Shown here piece by piece: positions 53,171 through 64,000 of a stretch of DNA of 64,000 bases. The stretch's first letter is position 1; every line of letters starts with the position of its first letter. Source of the DNA: Piezodorus guildinii. Taxonomy: Eukaryota > Arthropoda > Insecta > Hemiptera > Pentatomidae. The notes under the pieces are model-generated. The model worked only from the letters and a program-made list of their open reading frames with translations. It ran no database searches and was not told the origin of the DNA. The position numbers and the translations under genes were made by a program. Where the stretch lies: NCBI GenBank assembly GCA_023052935.1, contig CM041292.1:140519143-140583142 (forward strand), written 5' to 3'.

Positions 53171-54832
53171 TACTTAGGAATATAAATTTGAAATACTATA
53201 AAACGTTTCGTGAAATGTTAGGGGAAAGGAAACGAAAGAGTAGCAATATATGTAAAGAAAAAAATTAAAGAGATTATTCAAATGTTTCTCTCTATTACCA
53301 AGCTACATTTACTTTTTTCTTTTGATATCTCTAATCTGTTATACCATCAACTTACTATTAGTAAGATCAAAGAAAATTTGTGACAGAATGCGGCTAAACT
53401 GATGGAATATATAAGTAGAACTGTCAACAGTACATGACCTGTTCAACCTTATTGAAGAAGGTAATAGCTGAACAGCTCCACGAAATTTCGAAACTACAAA
53501 CGATTTCAGATTGCATTAGGCAGCCCTGTGTTAAATTTCTTGATTCTATAAAATCATTAACAAATCCACCATTAAAGATAATTACTCCAGCACCGGCTCC
53601 AGTACGATGGAAAACATCACATAAATGTTAGTTACTATTAGGACATAAATCAGAAATAAATTAGACATTAAGTTAGTTTTTTCAGCTCATCCATTAGCTC
53701 TATTGTTTAAATCGTTGAACTAACATTTTGTAAACAACACAATGAAAAAACATCATTACACAATCTAAAAATGTAACATAGTTACAGTACAAGATATTTA
53801 ACTTTATGAATTATACGTATTAAATTTCATGTTGTGAATTAGGAATATAAAAAAAAAAATTGTATGTTTAAACAAATCTTTTAATATAGTGCCAATTTAA
53901 TTACTTTCAATTCAAACCTTGATATACAGTTTTTAAAAACCATTTCAGTAGAAAATCAATTGAGATGGTTTGGGCAACTACGGGATCGATCTTTGTTCCT
54001 TGAAATACCTTGTCTCCATTTTTCACAATTTTTTAAAAACATTTTAATATTTATCTCATTGTTGAATTTTTTATCTTCTCCGTTCCATCGCCCTTTAAAA
54101 TATGATTTAATATATATCTTTGTGTTTTGAAGATATTTATGACTGTTTTAATTCATATTAAGATTTTTTTGTATATCTCCACGAAATACCACCACGTTTT
54201 TCTATATATTTTTGTGGAGAGAAAGAGAGAGGCATTAGGATAGGTTAGATACATGATGAAAAATGTGCTTGTACCAACCACCACGTTACAAAGTAAAAAG
54301 AAAAAAGATCACAAAGTAATTGAATATCTGGTTAGCGAAAATCTTAAACAATAAATTATTAATTATATTAGGAAATAAAAAAATAATTAATGTAATATAA
54401 AGAAATATAGTAATTTCAAATATAAACTAACTGAATGGATGATGGCAATATAAGGGAATCAATTCATTAAGATAAAAGAATTCTGAAGAAGTTTTTATCT
54501 GTAATAAAGAATAAGGGTGAACTATTGGATTGGGAAATGGAAATTTCATTTGATTTTGACCGCATTCAATTTAGGAAATGGACTTGGAACGTTGTTGTAT
54601 TTTAATAGTGTATTGAGACAGTTTTTCCAGAGAGCAGGTTAAACAACAACCAACCGCCGATGAACAAATAGAACTATCGTTTATTTAATCGACCCTACCA
54701 GCTAATACAATCTATTTAATTTATATACCTTATATAAATATAAATACTTTGTGTGCTCTCAATACAATACTTGTTAAACAACATGGAGCTATTGATTTTC
54801 ATAACAACGGGAGGGACCAATATATTACACAC

Positions 54833-54838
<6 letters not shown>
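53171..54838. other. Unassigned; orphan 65-codon frame at 53434-53631
   Basis: The + frame beginning with ATG at 53434 reads EQLHEISKLQTISDCIRQPC and LTNPPLKIITPAPAPVRWKT to TAG. Residue composition is not AT-driven, but no family or splice boundary was recognised. The rest is AT-rich. Confidence 0.25.

Positions 54839-54902
<64 letters not shown>
54839..54902. repeat. (AT)n microsatellite
   Basis: About 64 bp of AT dinucleotides. Confidence 0.95.
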
Positions 54903-54905
<3 letters not shown>

Positions 54906-55332
54906 AATATTTAAAGAGATCATACCAATACGGGCATTTTATTACTGTAGGATTGAATTTCATCTTATTGCTGATTTATGTTTATAGTATATTTTATGAT
55001 ACTATTTTTTATAGCTTCTTAGCATAATTTTAGTAAGTTTTTTATACGTAAAAAATAAATATGGGTGGGTTGCTGAACTTTGCTATGGGTTAAAGCATAT
55101 TTTATTTCTCAATTTATGTTGACTAATATCATAAAACAATTATTATTACTTAACTCTTTAATAACTGGGGCCATGTTCGTTCAACCCCTTGTTTACAAAA
55201 TTTTTAAATAACAAATGTTATGTATAATATCAATACAAAATAATATAAAATTTATTATTATGTATGATATATATTTAATTTTGCAATAAATATGTCTTTT
55301 GGCCGGAAATGTTATATAATTTAGTTGTACGT
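54903..55332. other. AT-rich unassigned sequence
   Basis: May include decayed UTR of the family H end that follows. Nothing definite. Confidence 0.3.
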
Positions 55333-55375
55333 ATTTCTTATTCTTAAGGAACTTAGTCACAGAATAATGTTATTT
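55333..55375 (+). repeat. LINE family H terminal hairpin, degenerate
   Basis: TTATTCT at 55338, AAGGAACTTAGTCACAG, AGAATAA at 55361. The outer arms are perfect and the inner stem is decayed. Confidence 0.5.
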
Positions 55376-55398
55376 TATATTTCTAAATCTAATAGTAC

Positions 55399-56008
55399 TT
55401 TCACTTACCTATATATGAAACATATAGTAAGGGAAAGTAGTGCGATCGTGAAAATTTTCGAATTTCAGTTTTCAACGGACATACACGTTTTAGGGCCACC
55501 TGAGTACAGATAACCAAGTGCCGAAAAATGGTTTGTGTGTCTGTGTCCGTGTATATGTGTGGTAATTCTAGCGCAAAAGTGGAAAGTCGTATGGATCTGA
55601 AATTTCATATTTAATACAACTATATGTTACAGCAACTTTTTCATCAAAATCGGCTAACCAGAAGAGCCACTTTATATCATGCATTTTGTACCTTTTAATG
55701 GGCTTTAATATCATGTAAGTTTAATTCTGATTAAAATAGTCCGACAAGGCTTAAATGCCGATATTTTAAAATTTCTTCCTCTAAATTCCTACCTTTAAAT
55801 TTGTACATTCCAAAAGAATAACCATATCATCTTAATGGCATTGATGAAGGACGGCTAAATATACAGGTTGGTACCAAATATACGTATTTGATGACCAATG
55901 AAAGGATAAAAGAGCAAAACTATTTTTCTAATAAAGTTTTTGTTTTTTTTATAATAACAGTAATACAGATGTATAATATACCGTTAGAAAGAGAAAGACT
56001 TTATAAAA
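55399..56008 (+). repeat. Family alpha, left half of a head-to-head pair
   Basis: ACTTTCACTTACCTATATAT, hairpin partner GTAAGGGAAAGT, GCGATCGTGAAAATTTTCG, GGTTTGTGTGTCTGTGTCCG, GGAAAGTCGTATGG, GATATTTTAAAATTTC, and ATACCGTTAGAAAG. It is cut off before the usual 3' end and runs directly into an inverted second copy. Confidence 0.75.
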
Positions 56009-56885
56009 AAATCTGGTGCGCGCAACACACTACTTTCACATACATCCGTTGTTAAAATCAATTTAAGAATTTTTAAATACATGCAGAGATATTAATAATT
56101 TGTTAAAGAATTAATTAAATTGAATTTCAATAGAAACATGTGTTTTATTAAATAATCTATTAAATTTGTATCTACCACCATCAGTTAGTGTTTGGGGTAA
56201 TTAGCTCCAACTCAGTGTCAAGATGACCATACTAGGGGCGCTCTGCTTAGGTGGCAGCACGATCAACATGAATTTCCCTTTTCAGGAACCAGGAACAGTT
56301 AGTTTTATCGGATTTCCATTACTCTCTATTACACCTTACAATACCTTGTATCATATAACATTTTTTCTAAACTCTTTAGCTATCCAACGGTGTACTATAC
56401 ATCCATATTACTATTATTGGGGTCAAAAACATAAAAATTGCATACAAAAATATGTTTTCACTTTTCTCCTTTAGTCGTTTATCAAATTCACTCAACTTTG
56501 ATATTTAGCCGTCCTTAATCAGTGCTATTAAGATGATCTGAATAATCTTTTCGAATATACAAAATTAAAGGTAGTTTAGAGCAAGAAATTTTGAAATAAC
56601 GGCATTTAAGCCCTGTCAGACTATTTCAATCAGAATTAAACTTACATAAATTAAAGCCCATTACATTTTACATCGATATAGCGAGTTAAATCAAAATCGT
56701 TAGAGCCGTTTTTGAGAAAATCGTAAGAATGTGCAATATGCATGGTATAAAGTGGCTTCTACGATTAGCTGATTTTGATGAAACATTTTCTGTAACATCT
56801 TGTTGTATTAAATATGAAATTTAAGTTCCGTACGACTTATTGCTTTTGCCCCCGACTTAACTATGCAATTCCTTAAAATGTATAG
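56009..56885 (-). repeat. Family alpha, inverted partner copy
   Basis: Plus-strand start AAATCTGGTGCGCGCAACAC then TTTCACATACATCC, followed by CATGTGTTTTATTAAATAAT, CCAACGGTGTACTATACATC, AGCCCTGTCAGACTATTTCA, TACATCGATATAGCGAG, GCATGGTATAAAGTGGC, CCGTACGACTTATTGC. It ends before the CA tract, so it lacks the hairpin terminus. Confidence 0.75.
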
Positions 56886-57634
56886 AGGTTGCAGATAAAG
56901 GAATATGTCATTAATAAAAAGAAAAATATTAAGAATCATATAAAATGGGGATCAGGATAAAAAAAAAACAAAAAACCTCTCTTGCTATGACCGCATGTAT
57001 TATAATAATAGAAAGTGCTAGATCAAAGAAAGGTAACCATTCGTTAATCTTAACAACGCCCATTTGGTACTACTGTAGAGTAGTACTTGATTGTAATAAA
57101 GTTTGGCAAGATACTCCAAAAGGCCCTTAAATTGAGTATTGCCATCTTTTCCTCATTCCACTGGAACAGCTCCAGGGATTGTGAAGGTTGGGAGGACAAG
57201 GCTGGGCTGAGAACAGAGATTTTCGGCACCATCGCCTTTGTTTCTCCCTCAGATCTTTGGGAGCTCTAACTGAAGACTTTTGAAAGGTTTCGGAAAGTGC
57301 TCTCTTCTGACTGACTATAGAGTTGGCCCTGTCCTGATACTCCTTACCGTTGAGATTCAAAGTACACAGACTTTTCTAATTTAATCGCCTCAACGACGTC
57401 GCTTCCTCAGCTCTTAATTTGCGAATTTAAGTTGTAAGGCGGAACTATATCCCCCGGGCTTCAAATCCCTTTATTCTAAATAATGCTATGCTTTTGAGTA
57501 TGACGTAGCTTCATTTTTAAAGCTATTGGTAATTATCTTTAGATATTTACCAATTAAATAGATCAGTATTTACACTGAAGGAAACATTATTATTATCTTT
57601 ATCTTTGAATATAATAGACTCAATTCATTTTTTA
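56886..57634. other. Unassigned; balanced block 57060-57420
   Basis: The balanced block has overlapping short frames on both strands but none with a family signature. Confidence 0.3.
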
Positions 57635-58150
57635 AACATATTTATTGATATTTACAACTGTATTAAAGTACATCAAGTAAATGTGATGGAGATGAAGTAA
57701 ATTGACATGAAATACATTACACTACTCATATCACTCTAAAAATATTCTAAACTAGAAGGTCTCGGGGCCTTCTTCTTTTCAGGTGCCTCGGAGGATTATC
57801 AAGAATTGAAGAGGAAGAAAGAATGGAAACCAGTGTATTAGAGTGGGAATGGAGGTTTTCATGAGATGAATGATACTTGGTTCGGGCTAAATCGGTAACA
57901 TATGAAACATTAAGGTCTTTATGGATGATTTGATTCGTGACAAAATAAGGAGCATTGAGTAATTCACGAAGGATTTTGAATTGTAAGGATTTGATATGAG
58001 AAGAATTCGATGGTTTAGTATAACCTCATAGCTCTACTTTGTAGTTCCAGATTGGTCTTATGATTGTCATAAGCCTTTTGTGGTTAAGAGGAAGGTTTGA
58101 CTGTTTGTCCAGTAAGTGTTAAAGTAGCCAAAAACTGCGAGAAGACTTAA
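57635..58150 (-). pseudogene. Jockey subfamily B, RT C-terminus and 3' UTR
   Basis: On the minus strand, blocks equivalent to LLDKQSNLPLNHKRLMTIIR, PIWNYKVEL, GYTKPSNSSH, LQFKILRELLNAPYFVTNQI, HKDLNVSYVTDLARTKYHSS and SLTLIHWFPFFLFNS occur before the 3' UTR at 57640-57760. Frameshifts and stops are present. Confidence 0.8.
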
Positions 58151-58329
58151 TTCAATTAAATGTGTAGATCGATTCAAGGATTTTCATTGCTTTAAAGAAT
58201 AATGCTAAATTATCCTACCTTTTTACGGTATTCAGTGACAGAAAAATGTTATAAAAAACCTGTTCAAGATATAATGAGCAACATGATTTTATCATTTCCT
58301 AAGAAGACAAAGATAATTATTACAAATGA
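58151..58329. other. Unassigned sequence
   Basis: Start of a 94-codon + frame (58202-58486) that overlaps the beta repeat and has no recognised family. Confidence 0.25.
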
Positions 58330-59290
58330 TCTCTTTAGTCCGATAATCCAGAGGGTGGTAGATATTTCATCTTCTAGATTAATGATGGTCATGTCTAGAA
58401 GTCTTTTCCTTTATATTACCATCTTAATGGTTTCACTTTTTTTTACTCTTATTTTACCTTTTAATACTTCGTCTGATCTACCCTAAACACAGGTTATCGG
58501 CTCAGAAGAATTAATTATATGATTCCTTTTGGTTTATTATTTTCTTTATTATAAAATTTATTTAATCGCCGTACGCCGTCCGCGGTATTTCTCCGAAACT
58601 ACTGGACCAATTTTGTTAAAATTTGCTACAAAAATACTAGTATATGTAATGATAATCCTAACACCTATATGTTGATATCAGCTGGTTAGTTTTAAAATGG
58701 CGACCGATTAAATTCAATAACTCATTTATTTTTAATTTTACACATAAATACGCTCAGAACTCAGTTATTTTTGGCGAAAGAGAAAAGTATGTATAGTGTT
58801 TTAGAATCGGTAGACCGCGACAAACAAAAAAAAGAATAAGAAAAAGAAAAATGAAAACAAAAAATGAAATCTTGCTTATATATACGCTTGTAACTACGTT
58901 TTTTTAAGATAGAAAAAAATTCACTTATGTTTTTTTTTTGTTTTTTTACCAAAAAAACACAAATGATTATATAAAAGAGAAAAAATAAAATAAAAAAATT
59001 GAAATTTTACACGTAAATACGCTCAAAACTTTATTCGTTTTTAGTGCAATTTGATAGAGAATTAAATTTGCGATATAATGAAAAGAGAATCATTAAGAAT
59101 ATTTTACTACTAACTGACATTGCGTTTTGAAATCAGGAGTAGTAGTGTGATATTATCTTTTGAATTATTGCTTTAGCTATTACTTAATTGCCTATCAATA
59201 GCTATATAAACAGTTATACCCTAGTATTGATATTTGGAAATAATAAATCATTGAGTAATAATTTGCATCATTTTTAAGTAATGATATCAG
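58330..59290 (-). repeat. Dispersed repeat family beta, inverted copy
   Basis: Plus strand: GCCGTACGCCGTCCGCGG, TCTCCGAAACTACTGGACCA, AATTTGCTACAAAAATACTA, later TGCGTTTTGAAATCAGGAG, GTGTGATATTATCTTTTGAA, CAGTTATACCCTAGTATTGA. These are reverse complements, in reverse order, of the blocks at 13060-14030 and 17520-17790. The left limit is uncertain. Confidence 0.6.
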
Positions 59291-60291
59291 TAACGTAATG
59301 GACCCATTTTCTAATTTTCCTAGAGAAAAGTTTTCGTCAAGAATTGGCAATTTGTCATTGTAACATAAATTTTCATAAACTTGCTTAATATATAATTGTA
59401 ATGAATATAATTTTACTTATGTATTGTATTCGAAGCTTTTTTTTTTTTTTTCATGGTTATGAAACAAGTGATCTCATTGGGTAACTTAAGTACTTGTCAA
59501 TATTAATATTTAAAATCAAAGATTTTCATAATGAAGTCCATTCCTCGGAACGACAGGGTTAAATTTAAATTATATAAAACATAATAAATATTTTCGCTGT
59601 TATTTGTTTTCTAAAGTAGATTTTGGGCCACTTGTGGTGTATTAGCTAACGTAACAGGCCCAGGATTCAAACTCGGCAGATGGCCCTAAGATTTTTAAAG
59701 TTATAAAATACTTCTTTACGACGGAATAACAGTGGTTATAGACCATATTCTTTTTAATTATTTATTGCTTTTCGATTTGTTAAACTGTCTACAAGTAGCT
59801 TTATAAACGCTCATGCCCTGACATAGTTATTTGAAAATAATAAGCTATTGTGCAATCATTTGCAGCGTTTTTTTTGTTTTTTTTACATTTTATTAATATT
59901 TGCAGAGAATCTTTTTTTCCCCATTTTAAAGAAATTATTATTATTTTATTCTTTTTTTTTTTTTTTTTTACTCAATTTCATAATAAACTTTTTATTTTTT
60001 TAAATGTATGTCGTCCAAAGCTGACAATAGGAGAACTTTGTTAATTGGTGAAAAAAAAAAAAAAAAATAAGATACTCAAGAACTGGCCTTTAAGACAAAA
60101 AATTCAAGGCCTTCAAGTTTTAATTTATGTGAAAGCACTTAATATTTATAATGTTGATATTATATTTTTAGAAATTTTTTTTGTTCATCTGAAATACTTC
60201 ATCCGCGAATGTTATCGATTTAGTTTCTACATATGAATTTACATTAATATGCAGTCGATTACGTAACGATTTATTAATATGCTAAGATATT

Positions 60292-60295
<4 letters not shown>
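59291..60295. other. Unassigned; beta-like remnant near 59770-59860 and T-rich tracts
   Basis: TACAAGTAGCTTTATAAACG ... GAAAATAATAAGCTATTG recalls the beta 5' block. A tRNA-arm-like CCCAGGATTCAAACTCGGCA occurs at 59660. No gene. Confidence 0.3.

Positions 60296-60331
<36 letters not shown>
60296..60331. repeat. (AT)n microsatellite
   Basis: About 35 bp of AT dinucleotides. Confidence 0.95.
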
Positions 60332-60334
<3 letters not shown>

Positions 60335-60779
60335 CATAGAAATTATTTTATGTAAATCATATACCTAATTATTTTTAGTATCGATATGAGCGGAATAAGG
60401 AAGATACAACTCGCCAGGTCGGATCCACTAGAAGACCCAATTTGTACTATTGTCCTCTAAGGCTTGCTATGGCGGCTTCTATTGGACCTTTTTTTTTTAT
60501 TACGAAGGATCTGTAAACCACATTGAGTGGTATCCAAAACCAGGAATCTGAAAAGAAAACGATTTCCTAAATGTATAGTCTCATTTCGTTTCCATTTAGT
60601 CTCTTTATAAAAAAAGATCCAGATTGTTATTTATGATCAATTCTTAGTTCGATATCTTGCTAACATTTCGCATAAAATAATTATTTCTTCTTAGTTCTCC
60701 CTAATGCAATTACGTTTTTCTTCATTGGATTATATCAGCCGATATATACTGTGCCTCTCTAAATACTATTTGAAGATTT
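60332..60779. other. Unassigned sequence
   Basis: Partly balanced at 60380-60500. No gene recognised. Confidence 0.3.
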
Positions 60780-61467
60780 TTATTGATTAAAATTACAATC
60801 TGTCCCAATTTGGACATCAATAGTAGTGATGAAAGATATCATACATACTACATTCATACAATATTTACACATCATAAAATTACAATAAAATATATACACA
60901 ATAATGAATCAATACAATAAAGTCAAGAAATCACTTATACCTATATACACATACACACACTCAGACATACATCACATTAAGTGGAGAATCTAGCCAGTGC
61001 TAGAACTCCAATATATTTACAAAAGGTCGCTGGGCCACTGCAGTTTCAACCTTCTAGGTGGGTTGTATGGATGAGTGTAGCTGGACAGAGATTGAGCAAG
61101 AGGATTAGGATGATGAATGAGGTTCAGGTAGAATTTGGAAAATTTGGAAGGAATTAGGTCTGAAATGGATAGAACATTAAGGTCGTGGTGCAAGGTATAG
61201 TTGGAGACATAATAGGGAGCATTTACTATTGTACGGAGGACTTTGGATTGAAAGGATTGAATGCGTTTGATGTTAGAACGTTTAGCTGTCCCCCACAGTT
61301 CAAGTCCATAGGTCCAGATGGGCTTCAGTATTGTCTTGTAGATTAATAATTTGTTGTCAACTGTAAGTTCAGATTGTCTGTTGAGTAGACAGTATAACTG
61401 TCCGAATCGTCGGTTGAGTTCTTGTCTTTTAAGTCTTTTATGTGGGTTCCAAGTCAATCTTTTGTCT
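60780..61467 (-). pseudogene. Jockey subfamily A, RT thumb and C-terminus, distinct 3' UTR
   Basis: Minus-strand open frame 61017-61467 (about 150 codons): KDKRLTWNPHKRLKRQELNR, RFGQLYCLLNRQSELTVDNK, LLIYKTILKPIWTYGLELWG, TAKRSNIKRIQSFQSKVLRT, IVNAPYYVSNYTLHHDLNV, ending LKLQWPSDLL. Very close to residues 745-894 of the intact ORF2. The 3' UTR departs soon after the stop and runs AT-rich to CAATAAAAATC at about 60780. It is truncated exactly at a junction with a family alpha fragment. Confidence 0.9.
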
Positions 61468-61640
61468 TTGTTTCCGGCCGGGAGTTACCACACACGGACA
61501 CACACACACACATATCTTTTTGCGGGACTTGGTTATTAGGACTCAGGGGACCCTAAAATGTGTATTTCCGTTGAAAACTGTAATTAGAAAATTTTCACGA
61601 TCGCAATACTTTCCCTTACTATATATAGTAAGTGAAAGTA
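61468..61640 (-). repeat. Family alpha 5'-terminal fragment fused to a Jockey fragment
   Basis: Minus strand: ACTTTCACTTACTATATATA with GTAAGGGAAAGT, GCGATCGTGAAAATTTTC, TTTTCAACGGAAATACAC, GACTCAGGGGACCC complement, AACCAAGTCCCGCAAAAAG, GT tract, GGTAACTCCCGGC. It stops abruptly at CGGAAAC, where the RT sequence begins. Confidence 0.8.
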
Positions 61641-62794
61641 ATACCAATAATTAGTCATGATTTGTTTTTTGGCCATTATTTTGATTTTTTTAATTATACA
61701 TGAATGAATAACATCAGGAAAATTCTAATTGTGTGGCACATTATTAGTTTATCTTAACTTTATTTTAAGCACTTTATATATTATATATTTATGCGTTTAA
61801 ATACACTTATATGATGCAAACAATGATTTACTAAACCAATTATAACTCTAAAATATAATTATTTAGATTTATTTTTGTCTTACTAATTAGTGGTCTTAGA
61901 TACAATAGTTTCAGCAGATATATTGATATCTGACATAGTCGTATATTTGGTCAGAATAGTAAAAAGTATGTTAAAATGCTTTAGCATTACTCACAATATG
62001 TTAACAAATTCTATATTATTAAGACATAAAGTATCATTTCAATCATACTTTATTTTTATATTAAAATAAGGTTGCAAAAATTTTAGGAAAAACAGAAGAG
62101 AATTGTGCGGGAAGGGAGACCCTTTCATCTTCTCCCTAGGAAGAATATGGGGATATATTTTCCTGTAATGTTAGCCACAATGTTTCCTTGCAGTGACATG
62201 TAGGTAGAATTTTGTTTATATAAGAAAAGGTATCTCTCTCGCTGTAGGGAGTTTAAGAAAACGTAGGAGAATGGAGATGCATTAACATAATACATAGCAT
62301 CTAGTGCAATAAAATTTTGTATTATATAATATTAATATTCCTACAGAAATTTGAATATGAAATAATTTTATTATCATTCATGATGCTATCAGTTTTAATT
62401 TTAATATTCTTTTACTTCAACTTTTTTACTTTTATATTTTATTTTTATATTATGTACAATATACGTAGCCATCCACATTTTCTCATCAATTGATTTTTTA
62501 ATAATTTAACTATTTCTCTTTTTAAATGATACGAAGCCGTTGTTCCATCGTTTCTTTTTTTATTTTAGGGCCTTATTGTTAATAAAGTTTTTCCAAGGTT
62601 GGTCACGTGTAACGTGAGGGAGAAGAATTGTTTAGAACATAAAATTATGTCGAATATTAGTGAGAATATGAACACATGAAACCTTTAAAAAACAGGATAC
62701 AACGATTTCCAAAACTTTTGACACTGAACGATCTTGTAATTTTACATTAAAAATCAGATATTTGAAAAAAAAAACAAAAAAACTTTTAAATAGA
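61641..62794. other. AT-rich unassigned sequence
   Basis: No gene or repeat recognised. 62090-62290 is somewhat more balanced. Confidence 0.35.
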
Positions 62795-64000
62795 ATAGAA
62801 TAGAAAAATATTTTTTATTCTGGGACTGGGTCCCTTAAAAACAATAGGATACGTACAATTAGTATATACAATGTGTCTGACCAAAGGATTATAATTAATT
62901 CTTATTAAGAAAGCTTTAAGAAGTAAAAAAGGATTCAATAATACAAAACAGTAAAATAACTAAAGGAGTAAAATAGATAAATAACTTCTGATATGTTGAA
63001 CAAAACTTAACATTGAAACTAATTAATAATAATTGATCCATATAGAAACATGAACAATAAATAATAAATTTGGTTTTTGAATAGATATTTTATTTGAAAT
63101 ATCAGGATTGTGGAGCATCTGTTTGAGATGACAATAGTTACTCGAACAGCTGGGACTTGTTCTTCGGGAAATTCGGGCAATATGGGGTTCCCAAGAAAAG
63201 GTTTGGTCAATGGTAATACCTAGGTTTTTGACAAAGGAAGTGAAGGTGATTGGCTGATCATTTAGGGTTAGACTTGGAAATGTAATATGGGATCTGAAAA
63301 GGGAATTGGAACCTATAACAATCGTCTGAGTTTTCATAGCATTTAGCCTTAGTTTATTCAAGATTGCCCAGGCACAGATTCTATCCAGGTCTGCCTGAAT
63401 ATTGGCAAATGCTACAAGAGACTCAGAGGGAAAGAAGGATAAGTAGATCTGGAAATCATCAGCGTATAAGTGGTGGGAGCAGTGATGGAGGAAATTGGGA
63501 AGATCATTGACATAGGAATCAAAAAGGAGAGGAGATATGCTTGAACCCTGGACCACACCTGCCGAAAGGGCAAGGGATGAAGATAGAGGATGGTTAGGAA
63601 TGGTGACAGCTTGAGTCCTATAGAATGAAATGACTTAAACCAATAAAGCTATTGGAAAAGGATGAAGACAGTAGTACGTAAAAAAGGATAGAGTGATCAG
63701 GAGCGTCAAAAGCTTTTGAGAAGTCCAGAAGTATTAGTACTGTCAGTTTCTTTTCGTCAAGGGCAGTATGTATGTCGCTAGTGATTTTTGTCGAAAACCA
63801 GATTGGAGAGGATCAAGAAGTATGGACTTTTCGAGGAAGGTAGACAATTGTGACTGGACTATTCTTTCTAAAGGTTTGGAAATGTTAGATGGGATGGAAA
63901 TTGGACGATAGTCTTCAGGGGGTGTAGGGTTTGAGGTTTTATTTACAGGATGAACTAACGCTTTTCTCCAAGTAGTAGGGAATACGGAATTTTGAAGAGA
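62795..64000 (-). pseudogene. LINE family H, RT domain to 3' end, continues past the window edge
   Basis: The minus strand from 64000 reads NSVFPTTWRKALVHPVNKTS, PPEDYRPISIPSNISKPLER, IVQSQLSTFLEKSILLDPLQ, SGFRQKS, a frameshifted palm (LLDFSKAFDA region), then the 177-codon frame 63023-63556: VQGSSISPLLFDSYVNDLPN, HHLYADDFQIYLSF (YADD), ADLDRICAWAILNKLRLNAM, KTQTIVIGS, FVKNLGITIDQTFSWEPHI. The thumb is cut short by a shift after SRRTSP, and the 3' UTR ends in the hairpin 62815-62845 with TTCTA-unit tail at 62791-62806. The YADD core, P.DYRPIS and short spacing suit the CR1/L2/Jockey group. Not functional because of shifts and stops. Confidence 0.85.

Noticed and set aside
58202..58486. 94-codon + frame with a hydrophobic C-terminus
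   Set aside because: Runs into the inverted beta repeat and has no recognised family. Probably chance.

Overview
This is eukaryotic, very AT-rich DNA. It has long AT and poly(A/T) runs and no dense gene content. The mobile-element complement (Jockey-type, RTE-like, R1-like and CR1/L2/Jockey-group LINEs, a BEL/Pao-like LTR relic, tRNA-headed SINEs) points to an arthropod, most likely an insect. A hemipteran-type, repeat-inflated genome would fit, but the order cannot be fixed from the sequence. No host protein-coding gene can be named with confidence, and no rRNA, genuine tRNA gene or CRISPR array was seen.

The only clearly intact coding unit is a full-length Jockey-type non-LTR retrotransposon at about 47200-51810 (+). 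ORF1 (47844-48908) encodes a gag-like protein with three zinc knuckles. ORF2 (48909-51593) encodes an APE endonuclease and a reverse transcriptase with an FADD active site. The ORF1 stop and the ORF2 start are directly adjacent (TAAATG). Most other coding traces are broken, 5'-truncated relatives. Subfamily A lies at 4010-4985, 6470-6850, 7275-7390 and 60780-61467. Subfamily B lies at 3555-3815, 15164-15433, 20515-21020, 22175-22350, 31912-32045, 43189-44150, 44826-45920 and 57635-58150. A separate truncated copy with an open RT frame (26334-27455) is here called subfamily C.

A second LINE group ('family H') is represented by 3' ends at 945-1390, 2630-2840, 5000-5185, 6045-6430, 18670-19440, 35222-35720, 55333-55375 and a larger copy running off the right edge (62795-64000). 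Eight copies share a short terminal hairpin, followed by simple-repeat tails that differ between copies. Smaller relics of RTE-like, R1-like, RNase H-bearing and other LINEs occur at 10455-10795, 32358-32941, 37843-38095 and 38480-39175. A BEL/Pao-like relic lies at 35725-36310.

Three non-coding repeat families stand out. Family alpha is about 850 bp, with a terminal hairpin beginning ACTTTCACTTAC and an internal GT/CA microsatellite. It lies at 15070-15640, 22916-23745, 24809-25692, 32046-33440, 40012-40862, 55399-56885 and 61468-61640. Family beta is at 13035-14235, 17505-18390 and 58330-59290. The third is a roughly 257-bp foldback family carrying a CTGA-rGA / stem / GAAACG core that resembles part of a hammerhead ribozyme (42914-43171, 20053-20309, partly 2515-2600). 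The 42914 copy has a clean 15-bp target-site duplication.

Insertions nest inside each other, and several have readable target duplications (15164-15433 in alpha; 32358-32941 in alpha; alpha and a Jockey copy each inside a local roughly 500-bp tandem array at 24300-27830), so relative ages can be read. Stretches of more balanced composition without recognised repeats (5360-5770, 15830-15960, 19600-19900, 21800-22115, 23800-24050, 52150-52670, 57060-57420) are the best candidates for host regulatory DNA. Two of them hold precise palindromic factor-type sites: an RFX X-box, and E-box plus homeodomain palindromes.
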